Origin: Bacteroides mediterraneensis | GTDB taxonomy: Bacteria > Bacteroidota > Bacteroidia > Bacteroidales > Bacteroidaceae | Assembly: GCF_025993685.1 (NCBI RefSeq) | Contig: NZ_DAJPEN010000001.1 | Coordinates: 2,790,001 to 2,854,000, forward strand | Length of the DNA: 64,000 bases | Reading direction: 5' to 3' | Shown here: piece after piece, positions 48,582 to 57,976 of the stretch | Layout: every line of letters starts with the position of its first letter | Position numbering within the stretch: position 1 is the first letter of the stretch | The notes under the pieces: generated by a model | Seen by the model: the letters and a program-made list of their open reading frames with translations, nothing else | Told to the model about the DNA's origin: nothing | Database searches by the model: none | Program-made: the position numbers and the translations under genes

Positions 48582-51094
48582 GAAACGTAATGAAAGCCAC
48601 CACGCTGGAGAGCCGCTTCCCGCTGCTGGCGGTGGAACACGGGTGCATCATCTCGAAGGACGCAGACATCACCGCAGCCTTCGAGGTGGAGCTGCCGGAG
48701 GTCTATACCGTGACGGCGGAGGAATACGAGAGTATCCATGCCACGTGGTGCAAGGCAATCAAGGTGCTGCCCGACTATTCGGTACTGCACAAGCAGGACT
48801 GGTATGTAAAGGAACTGTACCGCCCCGACTGGGAGAAGGAAGGTACGGGCTTTCTGGCACGGAGCAACGGAATGCACTTCAACGAGCGTCCGTATCTGAA
48901 CCACAAATGTTACCTGTTCCTGACCAAGACGACAAAAGAGCGCATGAGGCGGCAGAGTAACTGGAACACGCTGTGCCGTGGGCATATCGTCCCGAAAGAG
49001 ATACGGGACAGGGAAACGGCGGTGAAGTTCATGGAGGCGGTGGAACAGTTCGCCCGCATCCTGAACGATTCGGGGCACGTCAAGTTGCGCCGCCTGACGG
49101 ACGACGAGCTTGCCGGTACGGAGAAGGAAACGGGTATCATAGGCAGATACCTCACCCTGTCGCTTGGCAACACGAACTGTCTGGAGGACATCGCCATGAG
49201 CGCGGAGGAGATGCGCGTGGGCAGCAACCGCCTGTGCCTGCACACGCTATCGGACACGGAAGACCTGCCGGCATCGGTGGAAACGGATTACCGCTACGAG
49301 CGTCTTTCCACCGACCGCTCGGACTGCCGCCTGTCGTTTGCCGCCCCGCTGGGACTGCTGCTTCCCTGCAACCATATCTACAACCAGTACGTGTTTGTCG
49401 GCAACAGCGACGAGGAGCTTCGCCGCTTCGAGAAGTCGGCAAGGAACATGCAGTCGCTTTCACGGTACAGCCGCCAGAACGCCATCAACTGCGAGTGGAT
49501 AGAGGAATATCTGAACGAAGCCCACTCACAGGGGCTGAAGTCCGTCCGCGCCCACTTCAACGTGATGGCGTGGAGCGACGACACGGAGGAACTGAAACGG
49601 ATAAGGAACGACGTGGGGAGCCAGCTGGCCTCGATGGGATGCGTGCCCCGCCACAACACGACGGACTGCCCGACGCTGTTCTGGGCGGGCATACCGGGCA
49701 ATGCGGCGGACTTTCCGGCAGAGGAATCGTTCCACACGTTTGTCGAGCAGGCGGTATGCCTGTTCGCCGGAGAGACCAACTACCGGGACTCGCCCTCGGC
49801 TTTCGGCATCCGCATGGCAGACCGTATCAGCGGCAAGCCCCTGCATATCGACATATCCGACCTGCCGATGAAGCGCGGCATCACGACCAACCGCAACAAG
49901 TTCGTGCTGGGACCGAGCGGAAGCGGAAAATCGTTCTTCATGAACCACCTGGTCAGACAATATTATGAACAGGGCACGCACGTGGTACTGGTGGACACGG
50001 GAAACTCCTATCAGGGACTGTGCGAGATGATACACCGCCGCACGCACGGACAGGACGGTATCTACTTCACCTATACGGAGGAGAAGCCCATCAGTTTCAA
50101 CCCGTTCTATACGGATGACGGGGTGTTCGACGTGGAGAAAAAGGACAGCATCAAGACGCTGCTGCTGACATTGTGGAAAAGCGAGAACGAACCCGCCACG
50201 AAAACGGAATCGGCGGAGCTGGGAAGCGCGGTGAACGCCTACCTGCTGAAACTCCAACAGGACAGGAGCATCGTGCCTTCGTTCAACACATTCTATGAGT
50301 ATATGCGGGACGTGTACCGCAAGGAGATGGAGGAACGCTACATCAAGGTGGAAAAGTCGGACTTCAACATCGACAATTTCCTGACCACCCTGAGGCAGTA
50401 CTACCGGGGCGGACGCTACGACTTCCTGCTCAACTCGACGGAGAACATCGACCTGCTGCACAAGCGGTTCGTGGTCTTCGAGATTGATGCGGTGAAGGAT
50501 AATGCCGAGCTTTTCCCGGTAGTGACGATTATCATCATGGAAGCGTTCATAAACAAGATGCGGAGGTTGAAAGGCGTGCGTAAGCAGCTGATATGCGAGG
50601 AGGCATGGAAAGCCCTGTCATCGGCGAACATGGCATCTTATCTCCAATACCTCTACAAGACAGTGAGAAAGTATTTCGGGGAGGCGATTGTGGTGACACA
50701 GGAAGTGGACGACATCATCAGCTCGCCGATTGTGAAGGAGAGCATCATCAACAACTCGGACTGCAAAATATTGCTTGACCAGAGAAAATATATGAACCGC
50801 TTTGACCAGATACAGTCGCTCTTGGGGCTGACGGAAAAGGAAAAGTCGCAGATACTCTCGATCAACCAGTCCAACGACCCGGCAAGGCGGTACAAGGAAG
50901 TCTGGATTGGACTTGGGGGCACGCATTCGGCGGTATATGCCACGGAGGTGTCGATGCAAGAGTATCTCGCCTATACGACGGAGGAGACGGAGAAGATGGA
51001 AGTACGCGAACTGGCGGAGAAACCGGGAGGCGACATGGAAGCTGCCATCCGTCAGGTGGCGGAGCGACGGAAAGAGGAACGGACGGGACAGTGA
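48578..51094 (+). CDS. traG: TraG, VirB4-type ATPase
   Basis: 838 residues from the ATG at 48578, which follows AAAGGAGG and overlaps the traF stop; a longer frame from 48392 runs through traF and is rejected. The N-terminal VirB4 domain is followed by Walker A GPSGSGKS (residues 445-452), VVLVDTGNSYQGL, and KQLICEEAWKALSS (Walker B region). It is the main energy source for pilus and pore assembly at the inner membrane. Confidence 0.93.
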   Translation: MRNVMKATTLESRFPLLAVEHGCIISKDADITAAFEVELPEVYTVTAEEYESIHATWCKAIKVLPDYSVLHKQDWYVKELYRPDWEKEGTGFLARSNGMHFNERPYLNHKCYLFLTKTTKERMRRQSNWNTLCRGHIVPKEIRDRETAVKFMEAVEQFARILNDSGHVKLRRLTDDELAGTEKETGIIGRYLTLSLGNTNCLEDIAMSAEEMRVGSNRLCLHTLSDTEDLPASVETDYRYERLSTDRSDCRLSFAAPLGLLLPCNHIYNQYVFVGNSDEELRRFEKSARNMQSLSRYSRQNAINCEWIEEYLNEAHSQGLKSVRAHFNVMAWSDDTEELKRIRNDVGSQLASMGCVPRHNTTDCPTLFWAGIPGNAADFPAEESFHTFVEQAVCLFAGETNYRDSPSAFGIRMADRISGKPLHIDISDLPMKRGITTNRNKFVLGPSGSGKSFFMNHLVRQYYEQGTHVVLVDTGNSYQGLCEMIHRRTHGQDGIYFTYTEEKPISFNPFYTDDGVFDVEKKDSIKTLLLTLWKSENEPATKTESAELGSAVNAYLLKLQQDRSIVPSFNTFYEYMRDVYRKEMEERYIKVEKSDFNIDNFLTTLRQYYRGGRYDFLLNSTENIDLLHKRFVVFEIDAVKDNAELFPVVTIIIMEAFINKMRRLKGVRKQLICEEAWKALSSANMASYLQYLYKTVRKYFGEAIVVTQEVDDIISSPIVKESIINNSDCKILLDQRKYMNRFDQIQSLLGLTEKEKSQILSINQSNDPARRYKEVWIGLGGTHSAVYATEVSMQEYLAYTTEETEKMEVRELAEKPGGDMEAAIRQVAERRKEERTGQ

Positions 51095-51137
51095 ACCGGC
51101 AGGAAATATACAGTAAATGAAAAATAGAAAATGATTT

Positions 51138-51815
51138 ATGAACCAACAGACTGACAACATGTACATTGATGACCGATACAGCGATGAAGCGCTGCGGAAA
51201 CGGGAGGAAATCCGGGAGCATATCTCATGGTTCCGTGAGTTCCTGACATTCGGGACCTCACTACCGGAACATATCAGAAGGCGATACGGACTGGAAGAAG
51301 ACTACCAGCGGTACAAGAAACTGGAAATACAGGTTCACCGGATGCCTGCTGAACCGGACTGCAGGGGATATGGGAAGGAGCAGCGCATGAAAGAACTGTG
51401 CGAGGCAGGAAGAGCCAAGGGAAAAATCACTCTTGCAGTGGAAAAGGCTTACGAAAGCATCTGCCCCGCTCCGGCAAGGGACTATCTGGAAGAAAAATAT
51501 CAGGAACTGCTCTATCTGAGAGGTATGGTGTACCGGAAAGACTATGACGACCCGATGTGGTACAAGCCGGAAATCCTGAACAAATACGGCATTGACCACA
51601 AGGGACCGCGCGAAACGGTGCTCAAGCAGGTGGAAAAGGCATACCGGGAACTGGATGCCCGATTCTGCCGGATGACGGGCAAGAAGCCGGATGCGGACGA
51701 GCTGTTCGGCAAACCCGCAGTACGGCAGTCGGTACCTGCACAGAAGGAGGCGCCGGAGAATGGCGCAAGGGAAAACCGCATGTGCAGGCGTAAAGGCAGA
51801 AGACCGGGATTCTGA
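51138..51815 (+). CDS. Transfer-region protein between traG and traI
   Basis: 225 hydrophilic residues, probably cytoplasmic, with a conserved helical region (WFREFLTFGTSLPEHIRRRY, LEEKYQELLYLRGMVYRK, DDPMWYKPEILNKYGI) and a basic variable tail. It corresponds in position to traH of CTnDOT, but I cannot confirm this. No catalytic motif is seen. Confidence 0.65.
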   Translation: MNQQTDNMYIDDRYSDEALRKREEIREHISWFREFLTFGTSLPEHIRRRYGLEEDYQRYKKLEIQVHRMPAEPDCRGYGKEQRMKELCEAGRAKGKITLAVEKAYESICPAPARDYLEEKYQELLYLRGMVYRKDYDDPMWYKPEILNKYGIDHKGPRETVLKQVEKAYRELDARFCRMTGKKPDADELFGKPAVRQSVPAQKEAPENGARENRMCRRKGRRPGF

Positions 51816-51911
51816 CGGAAAAGGAAACCGGGCGGACTCCGGCTACGGAAAAGGCGAAAAGAAAAAAGGATTGAAAAAAATGAAAGAACAAAACTTAAAG
51901 AAGACAAGAAA

Positions 51912-52334
51912 ATGAACATCAAACTGACAAAGACCGAAAGGCTGCTGCTGTGCGGCGGTCTGATAGGCATGGCATCGCTGATGCTGCAAGCCTGTGATAT
52001 AATGGCAAAAGAAGACGGCGACACCCGTGACAGAATCTGCGGAAACTGGGAAAACGCGGAAGCCGGTCCCGACATACTGGTGTACAGGGAGGGAGAATCA
52101 TATAAGGTGACACTGTTCAGACGCAAGGGCGTACGCCGCGTACTGAGACCGGAAACCTATCTGCTGCAGAGGGAGGAGAACGGCAACCTGTATATGAACA
52201 CGGGGTTCCGCATTGACGTGGCATACAACGAGGAGACGGATGTGCTGACCTTCTCGCCGGGCGGTGACTATGTCCGGGTGAACACGGATGCAGGTGACGG
52301 CGAAAGGACAAAGGAGAAAGAGAATATGCAATAG
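51912..52334 (+). CDS. DUF3876-like lipoprotein
   Basis: 140 residues. Lipobox LMLQAC (Cys at residue 28) and a small beta-rich domain (ICGNWENAEAGPDILVYREG, YMNTGFRIDVAYNEETDVL). DUF3876 proteins are common in Bacteroidales tra operons. It is probably anchored in the envelope. Function unknown. Confidence 0.7.
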   Translation: MNIKLTKTERLLLCGGLIGMASLMLQACDIMAKEDGDTRDRICGNWENAEAGPDILVYREGESYKVTLFRRKGVRRVLRPETYLLQREENGNLYMNTGFRIDVAYNEETDVLTFSPGGDYVRVNTDAGDGERTKEKENMQ

Positions 52335-52346
52335 CAACTTAACGAA

Positions 52347-52358
52347 CCACTAAATCCA
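52347..52358 (+). promoter_or_regulatory. Candidate sRNA target site (traI leader)
   Basis: CCACTAAATCCA ending 8 nt before the traI ATG at 52367, separated only by eight adenines. Confidence 0.6.
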
Positions 52359-52366
52359 AAAAAAAA

Positions 52367-53011
52367 ATGAGAATGAGACAGAAACTGAAAATACCGCTGA
52401 TTGCGGTCTGCCTGTGCCTTGCGGGGACAGGCGGGGCAAATGCCCAATGGGTGGTGTCCGACCCCGGAAACCTTGCGCAGAGCATAATCAATTCCGCCAA
52501 GGAGATGGTGGAGACAGCCGGGACGAAAGCCAACACCCTGAACGGCTTTCTGGAAACGAAGAAGGTGTTCGAGCAGGGAAAGGCGTATTACGACGCACTG
52601 AAATCAGTGCACGACGTGGTAAAGGGCGGCGCGAAGGTGGCGAAAAGCATCTCTCTGGTAATGGAAATATCGGAAATCTATGTGGACAACTACCAGAAGA
52701 TGCTCTCGGACGAGAACTACACGCCGGAGGAGCTTGCCGCCATCTCGTCGGGCTATGCGATGCTGATAGACGAAAGTTCGGACGTGCTGCAGGACCTGAA
52801 GAATGTGGTGAACGTGACGGGCATGTCACTGACGGATGCGGAAAGGCTCGCCGTCATAGACAATGCCTACCGCAGCCTGATGAACTACCGCAACCTCGTG
52901 CGCTACTACACGAACAAGACCATATCGGTGTCGTACCTGCGGGCGAGAAAGAAGAACGACATGGACCGGGTGATGGCACTCTACGGGAACTCCAACGAAA
53001 AATACTGGTAG
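52367..53011 (+). CDS. traI: TraI, DUF4141 (VirB5-like)
   Basis: 214 residues: signal peptide (MRMRQKLKIPLIAVCLCLA, ending GGANAQW) and a helical periplasmic protein (NLAQSIINSAKEMVETAGTKANT, VVKGGAKVAKSISLVMEISEIY). Secreted helical proteins before the VirB6-type protein in such operons are likely VirB5 counterparts. The start is directly behind an sRNA target site. Confidence 0.83.
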   Translation: MRMRQKLKIPLIAVCLCLAGTGGANAQWVVSDPGNLAQSIINSAKEMVETAGTKANTLNGFLETKKVFEQGKAYYDALKSVHDVVKGGAKVAKSISLVMEISEIYVDNYQKMLSDENYTPEELAAISSGYAMLIDESSDVLQDLKNVVNVTGMSLTDAERLAVIDNAYRSLMNYRNLVRYYTNKTISVSYLRARKKNDMDRVMALYGNSNEKYW

Positions 53012-53014
53012 CCT

Positions 53015-54043
53015 ATGGGAGAGTTTGACAACCTGCACCAGATACTCCTCTCGCTGTATGAGGAGATGATGCCGCTCTGCTCGGACATGGCAGGAGTGGC
53101 AAAGGGGCTTGCCGGACTGGGCGCCCTGTTCTATGTGGCGGTGCGCGTGTGGCAGTCGCTCGCCCGTGCCGAAGCGATAGACGTGTACCCGCTGCTGCGG
53201 CCGTTTGCCATCGGACTGTGCATCCTCTTCTTCCCGACCATCGTGCTGGGGACGATGAACTCCGTTCTGGGAGTAATCGTACAGGGGACGCACTCGATAC
53301 TGGAGGAACAGACCTTTGACATGGAGAAGTACAGGGAACAGAAGGACAGACTGGAATACGAGGCGATGATGCGCAACCCGGAAACCGCCTATCTCGCCTC
53401 GGACGAGGAGTTCGACCGCCAGATAGACGAGCTGGGCTGGTCACCGTCGGACATGATCACCATGACGGGCATGTACATGGACCGTGCGGCGTACAACATC
53501 AAGAAGAGCGTGCGTGACTGGTTCCGCGAGCTGCTGGAGCTGATGTTCGCAGCTGCCGCCCTTGTCATCGACACGCTCAGGACGTTCTTCCTGGTGGTGC
53601 TGTCGATACTGGGACCCGTCGCTTTCGCCTTCTCGGTATGGGACGGCTTCCACTCCACGCTTTCGGCATGGTTCAGCCGCTACATACAGATTTACCTGTG
53701 GCTGCCCGTCTCCGACCTGTTCAGCACGATACTGGCGAAGATACAGATACTGATGCTCCAGAATGACATCGAGGCGATGCAGGCAGACCCGAACTTCTCG
53801 GTAGAGGCGAGCAACGGGGTGTACATCGTGTTCCTCGTTATCGGCATCGTGGGATACTTCACCATCCCGACGGTAGCCGGATGGATAATCCAGGCCGGTG
53901 GCGGAGTGGGCAGCTACAACAAGAACATCGGTACTGCGGGCGCCCTTGGCGGCAGTCTGGCGGGTGCGGCAGCCGGAAACGTGGCGGGACGCACGGGCAA
54001 GTTTATCAGAAAACAGGCCGGACGGCTGCTGAAAAGAAAATAG
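53015..54043 (+). CDS. traJ: TraJ, VirB6/TrbL-like inner-membrane protein
   Basis: 342 residues with about six hydrophobic segments (for example GLAGLGALFYVAVRVW, PFAIGLCILFFPTIVLGTM, AAALVIDTLRTFFLVVLSIL, YIVFLVIGIVGYFTIPTVAG) and a Gly/Ala-rich C-terminal stretch. It fits the polytopic VirB6/TrbL component of the mating channel. Starts 3 nt after traI. Confidence 0.87.
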   Translation: MGEFDNLHQILLSLYEEMMPLCSDMAGVAKGLAGLGALFYVAVRVWQSLARAEAIDVYPLLRPFAIGLCILFFPTIVLGTMNSVLGVIVQGTHSILEEQTFDMEKYREQKDRLEYEAMMRNPETAYLASDEEFDRQIDELGWSPSDMITMTGMYMDRAAYNIKKSVRDWFRELLELMFAAAALVIDTLRTFFLVVLSILGPVAFAFSVWDGFHSTLSAWFSRYIQIYLWLPVSDLFSTILAKIQILMLQNDIEAMQADPNFSVEASNGVYIVFLVIGIVGYFTIPTVAGWIIQAGGGVGSYNKNIGTAGALGGSLAGAAAGNVAGRTGKFIRKQAGRLLKRK

Positions 54044-54051
54044 CCTGATAA

Positions 54052-54090
54052 CCGGGGCGGTACCCTGGCATAGCTGCTGTGCCACCCCGG
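54052..54090 (+). other. Stem-loop between traJ and traK
   Basis: CCGGGG (54052-54057) with CCCCGG (54085-54090) and TGGCA with TGCCA inside, with an asymmetric 8-nt bulge. It fills most of the 92-nt gap. No T run follows, so it is more likely an mRNA-processing or stabilising hairpin than a terminator. Confidence 0.45.
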
Positions 54091-54135
54091 GAAAGCATAC
54101 CAAAATGATTTTACAAACCATAAAAAACAGAAAGA

Positions 54136-54759
54136 ATGGAGTTCAAGAGCCTGAATAACATAGAAACGAGTTTCCGGCAGATACGTCTGTTCGGAATCAT
54201 CTACACGGCGGTATGTGCCGCCATCGTCATCTGCTCGGTGGTATGCGCCTTCCGCTTCGCCGAAGCGCAGAGACAGAAGATATACGTACTTGACGGGGGC
54301 AAGAGCCTGATGCTCGCCCTCTCGCAGGACCTGTCGCAGAACCGCCCGGCGGAAGCAAGGGAGCATGTGCGCCGCTTTCACGAACTTTTCTTCACACTCT
54401 CGCCGGAGAAGAGCGCAATCGAGCACAACGTGAAGCGTGCGCTGCTGCTGGCGGACAGAAGCGCGTACAACTACTACGCCGACTTTGCGGAAAAGGGATT
54501 CTACAACCGCATCATCGCGGGGAACATCAACCAGGTGCTCCAGGTGGACAGCGTGGTCTGCAACTTCGACCGCTATCCCTATGAGGCACGCACCTACGCA
54601 AGGCAGATGATCATCAGGGAAAGCAACGTGACGGAGCGCACGCTGGTAACGACCTGCCGGCTGCTCAACGCGAGCCGCTCGGACGACAATCCGAACGGGT
54701 TCACCATAGAGGGATTCACGATACTGGAGAACAGGGACATCAGAAGCATGGAGAGATAG
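54136..54759 (+). CDS. traK: TraK, VirB8-like protein
   Basis: 207 residues: a short cytoplasmic start (MEFKSLNNIETSFRQIRLFG), one transmembrane helix (IIYTAVCAAIVICSVVCAF) and a periplasmic domain. Topology and place between VirB6- and VirB10-like genes fit VirB8, the scaffold of the pore. Confidence 0.87.
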   Translation: MEFKSLNNIETSFRQIRLFGIIYTAVCAAIVICSVVCAFRFAEAQRQKIYVLDGGKSLMLALSQDLSQNRPAEAREHVRRFHELFFTLSPEKSAIEHNVKRALLLADRSAYNYYADFAEKGFYNRIIAGNINQVLQVDSVVCNFDRYPYEARTYARQMIIRESNVTERTLVTTCRLLNASRSDDNPNGFTIEGFTILENRDIRSMER

Positions 54760-54763
54760 GCGT

Positions 54764-55051
54764 ATGGGAAAGATGAATATTCTGACGGGAAAATGCGCTG
54801 TCGTTCTCAGGGAAAAACTGCACAGGAGACTGGACGCACTGTCGCCGAAGGCAAGGCTGGCGGTCATTGCCGGGATGTTTGTCCCCTTTGCCGCCGGATG
54901 CCTCTATACGACAGCCACCGCCATTGCCGGCTTCGGAAAAAGTGAAAAGGAGTTGGAGATACGGCATATCGAAAATTTGAACCTGCCCGTGCAGGAGAGT
55001 GATAACTTATATAATAATGTATATGGAAACGAAAAAAGAACAGAAGAATGA
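54764..55051 (+). CDS. traL: TraL, DUF3989 small membrane protein
   Basis: 95 residues with one transmembrane helix (LAVIAGMFVPFAAGCLYTT, about residues 33-51). Conserved between traK and traM in this family; role unknown. Its last 29 nt overlap the traM start. Confidence 0.8.
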   Translation: MGKMNILTGKCAVVLREKLHRRLDALSPKARLAVIAGMFVPFAAGCLYTTATAIAGFGKSEKELEIRHIENLNLPVQESDNLYNNVYGNEKRTEE

Positions 55052-56351
55052 AACGAAAGAGAAAAAGCCGCTGACAGAGGAACAGCGTCAGCTTAGAAGG
55101 AAGATGCTGGTCTATCCGCTGATGGGGCTGACCTTTCTGGGCTGCATGTGGCTCATCTTCTCCCCTTCTCAGGAGGACAGGAATAAGGAACGGCAGGGAC
55201 AGGGATTCAACACCGACATGCCACAGCCGGAAGACTCCAAAATCATCGGTGACAAGGCTAAAGCCTATGAGCAACAGCAACTGGAGAACAGGCAGAAGCA
55301 GCGCCGGGGCATGGTGGGCGACCTGTCCGCGTTCTGGAACGACAAGACGGAAGGAACGGACACGGCAGACGGAACGGACGACTGCCGCCTGGCACAACCG
55401 GAAACATCGCCGAAGACGGACGGAAGCGGAATACAGACAGGCATCCGCTCCTCGGCTGCCGCCAACGAGCGGCTGAACACCTCGCTGGGTACGTTCTATG
55501 AGCCGCCGAAGGAGGATGCCGAAAAGAAAGAGCTCAGGCAGCGCATCGACGAGCTGGAACGCATGGTCATGGAACAGGAGAAACAGCCCGCAAGGATGGA
55601 GGAGCAGGTCGCCCTGCTGGAGAAGTCGTACGAGCTGGCGGCAAAGTACCAGAACGGAGGAAACAATGCCGCGCAGACCGCACGGACCGATGGGACGGAA
55701 ATGACGGAAAGCAATGCCGGCGAAAAGAAAATGAAGGCTGAACCAGTGAGCGGCGTGCACCCGTCAACGGTGTCCGCCCTGCCGCAGCCCCTGACAGATT
55801 CCGCCTTTATAGCGGACTACGGGGGCGAAAGGAACTACAGGTTCCATACTGCCATCGGCAGTACGGAGGCACCGGGAAAGAACACCATAGCAGCCTGCGT
55901 GCAGGGCGACCAGACGGTAACGGACGGACAGACGGTAAGGCTGCGGCTGCTGGAGCCGATGCGTGTGTCGGGCAGGACTGTTTCACGAAACACCACCCTT
56001 GTGGGGACGGCACGCCTGCAGGGTGAGCGTCTGGAGATAGGCATCACCTCGTTGGAACATCAGGGGAACATCGTCCCGGTGGAACTGGAGGTGTACGACA
56101 ATGACGGACAGGCGGGCATCTTTGTGCCCGGCTCGATGGAAACGGACGCAGCAAAGGAAATCGGTGCGAACATGGGCAGTTCGCTCGGAAGCAGCATCAA
56201 CATCTCGACCGATGCGGGGGCACAGCTCGCCTCCGATCTGGGAAAGGGCGTGATACAGGGAGTGTCGCAGTATATATCGAAGAGGATGCGCACGGTAAGG
56301 GTGCATCTGAAATCGGGATACAGGGTGCTGCTGTATCAGGAAAAGGAATGA
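55023..56351 (+). CDS. traM: TraM, VirB10-like protein
   Basis: About 442 residues from the ATG at 55023 (METKKEQKNETKEKK); the open frame extends to a GTG at 54999 but the ATG is preferred. A cytoplasmic Lys/Glu-rich start, one transmembrane helix (YPLMGLTFLGCMWLIF), a coiled-coil linker (KKELRQRIDELERMVMEQE), and a C-terminal VirB10-like beta-barrel (VRLRLLEPMRVSGRTV...GTARL). It spans the periplasm and links inner- and outer-membrane parts of the pore. Confidence 0.88.
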   Translation: METKKEQKNETKEKKPLTEEQRQLRRKMLVYPLMGLTFLGCMWLIFSPSQEDRNKERQGQGFNTDMPQPEDSKIIGDKAKAYEQQQLENRQKQRRGMVGDLSAFWNDKTEGTDTADGTDDCRLAQPETSPKTDGSGIQTGIRSSAAANERLNTSLGTFYEPPKEDAEKKELRQRIDELERMVMEQEKQPARMEEQVALLEKSYELAAKYQNGGNNAAQTARTDGTEMTESNAGEKKMKAEPVSGVHPSTVSALPQPLTDSAFIADYGGERNYRFHTAIGSTEAPGKNTIAACVQGDQTVTDGQTVRLRLLEPMRVSGRTVSRNTTLVGTARLQGERLEIGITSLEHQGNIVPVELEVYDNDGQAGIFVPGSMETDAAKEIGANMGSSLGSSINISTDAGAQLASDLGKGVIQGVSQYISKRMRTVRVHLKSGYRVLLYQEKE

Positions 56352-56401
56352 CAACCGAAAAACATAAAGACGAAAAGAAAAAACAACCAAACAATTTTAA
56401 T

Positions 56402-56413
56402 CCACTAAATCCA
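56402..56413 (+). promoter_or_regulatory. Candidate sRNA target site (traN leader)
   Basis: CCACTAAATCCA ending 7 nt before the traN ATG at 56421. Confidence 0.6.
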
Positions 56414-56420
56414 AAGTAAA

Positions 56421-57419
56421 ATGAGTATCAAGAAAGTAATGACAATGTTTGCCTTTTTCATAGGCATAGCCTGTGCAACCTATGCACAGGGTGTAAGCAA
56501 TGACAGTACCGCCACCGCAAAGGCAGAGGGGCTGAAACTGACGAAGGAGGTCTATCCGCAGACGGAGGAGGACGGCGACCTGTATCACGGACTGACCAGG
56601 AAACTGATGTTTGACCGCATGATACCGCCGCACGGTCTGGAGGTCACGTATGACAAGACGGTGCATATCCTGTTTCCCTCGGCAGTGCGCTATGTGGACT
56701 TGGGTTCTCCCAACCTTATAGCGGGCAAGGCTGACGGTGCGGAGAACGTCATCCGCGTAAAGGCGACGGTAAGGAACTTCCGCACGGAGACGAATATGAG
56801 CGTCATCACGGAGGACGGCTCCTACTATTCGTTCAACGTGAAATATGCCGACGAGCCGCTGCTGCTCAATGTGGAGATGAAGGACTTCATCCATGACGGC
56901 AGCACGGTGAACCGCCCGAACAACGCGCAGGAAATCTATCTGAAGGAACTGGGAAGCGAAAGCCCCATGCTGGTGCATCTTATCATGAAGTCGCTGCACA
57001 AGGAGAACAAGCGCAAGGTGAAGCACATCGGCTGCAAGCGTTTCGGCATCCAGTATCTGCTGAAAGGGATATATGTCCACAACGACCTGCTGTACCTGCA
57101 CACGGAGATAAAGAACCAGAGCAACGTGCCGTTTGACGTGGACTACATCACGTTCAAGATTGTGGACAAGAAGGTGGCGAAACGCACCGCCATTCAGGAA
57201 CAGGTGCTGTTTCCGCTCCGTGCGTACAACTATGCGGTACGTGTGGCCGGGAAAAAGTCCGAGCGCACGGTGTTCTGCCTGCAGAAGTTCACCATCCCCG
57301 ACGGCAAGCAGCTCGTGGTGGAGATGAACGAGAAGGACGGCGGTCGTCACCAGACGTTTGTCGTGGAGAACGAGGATTTGGTACAGGCTGAAACCATCAA
57401 CGAACTGCGCGTACGATGA
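56421..57419 (+). CDS. traN: TraN, DUF4138 (VirB9-like)
   Basis: 332 residues: signal peptide (FAFFIGIACATYAQG) and a beta-rich domain (VTYDKTVHILFPSAVRYVDLG, then LYLHTEIKNQSNVPFDVDYI). It fits the outer-membrane-complex protein VirB9 of these systems. The stop overlaps traO by 4 nt. Directly preceded by an sRNA target site. Confidence 0.88.
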   Translation: MSIKKVMTMFAFFIGIACATYAQGVSNDSTATAKAEGLKLTKEVYPQTEEDGDLYHGLTRKLMFDRMIPPHGLEVTYDKTVHILFPSAVRYVDLGSPNLIAGKADGAENVIRVKATVRNFRTETNMSVITEDGSYYSFNVKYADEPLLLNVEMKDFIHDGSTVNRPNNAQEIYLKELGSESPMLVHLIMKSLHKENKRKVKHIGCKRFGIQYLLKGIYVHNDLLYLHTEIKNQSNVPFDVDYITFKIVDKKVAKRTAIQEQVLFPLRAYNYAVRVAGKKSERTVFCLQKFTIPDGKQLVVEMNEKDGGRHQTFVVENEDLVQAETINELRVR

Positions 57420-57973
57420 AATGCAAGGTACTGTTTATGGCAATGCTTCTGTCCGTCCTTTTTATGGGACGGGCGGAAGCCCAGCGATGCCTGCCGAAGA
57501 TGCGTGGCATTGAGATGAAAGCCGGGATGACCGGGGCGGACGGCTACTGGCTGGGAGCCGCACTGTCGAGCTATGCAAGGGGCGGCAACAAATGGGTGTA
57601 CGGGGTGGAATACCTGCAGACCAACCATCCGTACAGGAGCGTGAATGTTCCCGTGGCACAGTTCACGGCGGAGGGCGGTTTCTACTACAACTTCCTGTCG
57701 GATGTGAAAAAGACGGTGTTCTTCTATGCGGGGGCGTCAGCCCTTGCCGGATACGAGACGGTAAACTGGGGAGAAAGAACGCTGTATGACGGGGCAAGGC
57801 TGAACAACAGGGACGGCTTCGTCTATGGCTGCGCCGCCACACTGGACATGGAGCTGTATCTTGCGGACTTCATCGCACTGACGGCTTCGGTAAGGGAGCG
57901 TTTCCTATGGGGCAGCAGTACGGGCGTGTGCCGCACGGAGTACGGGATAGGTATAAAGTTCATCATCAACTGA
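57416..57973 (+). CDS. traO: TraO, predicted outer-membrane protein
   Basis: 185 residues: signal peptide ending GRAEAQR, then a sequence with alternating hydrophobic strands (GADGYWLGAALSSYARGG, GGFYYNFLSDVKKTVFFY, LYLADFIALTASVRERFLWG). This looks like a small beta-barrel of the transfer apparatus. Conserved after traN in CTnDOT-type operons. Confidence 0.85.
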   Translation: MKCKVLFMAMLLSVLFMGRAEAQRCLPKMRGIEMKAGMTGADGYWLGAALSSYARGGNKWVYGVEYLQTNHPYRSVNVPVAQFTAEGGFYYNFLSDVKKTVFFYAGASALAGYETVNWGERTLYDGARLNNRDGFVYGCAATLDMELYLADFIALTASVRERFLWGSSTGVCRTEYGIGIKFIIN

Positions 57974-57976
57974 TGT

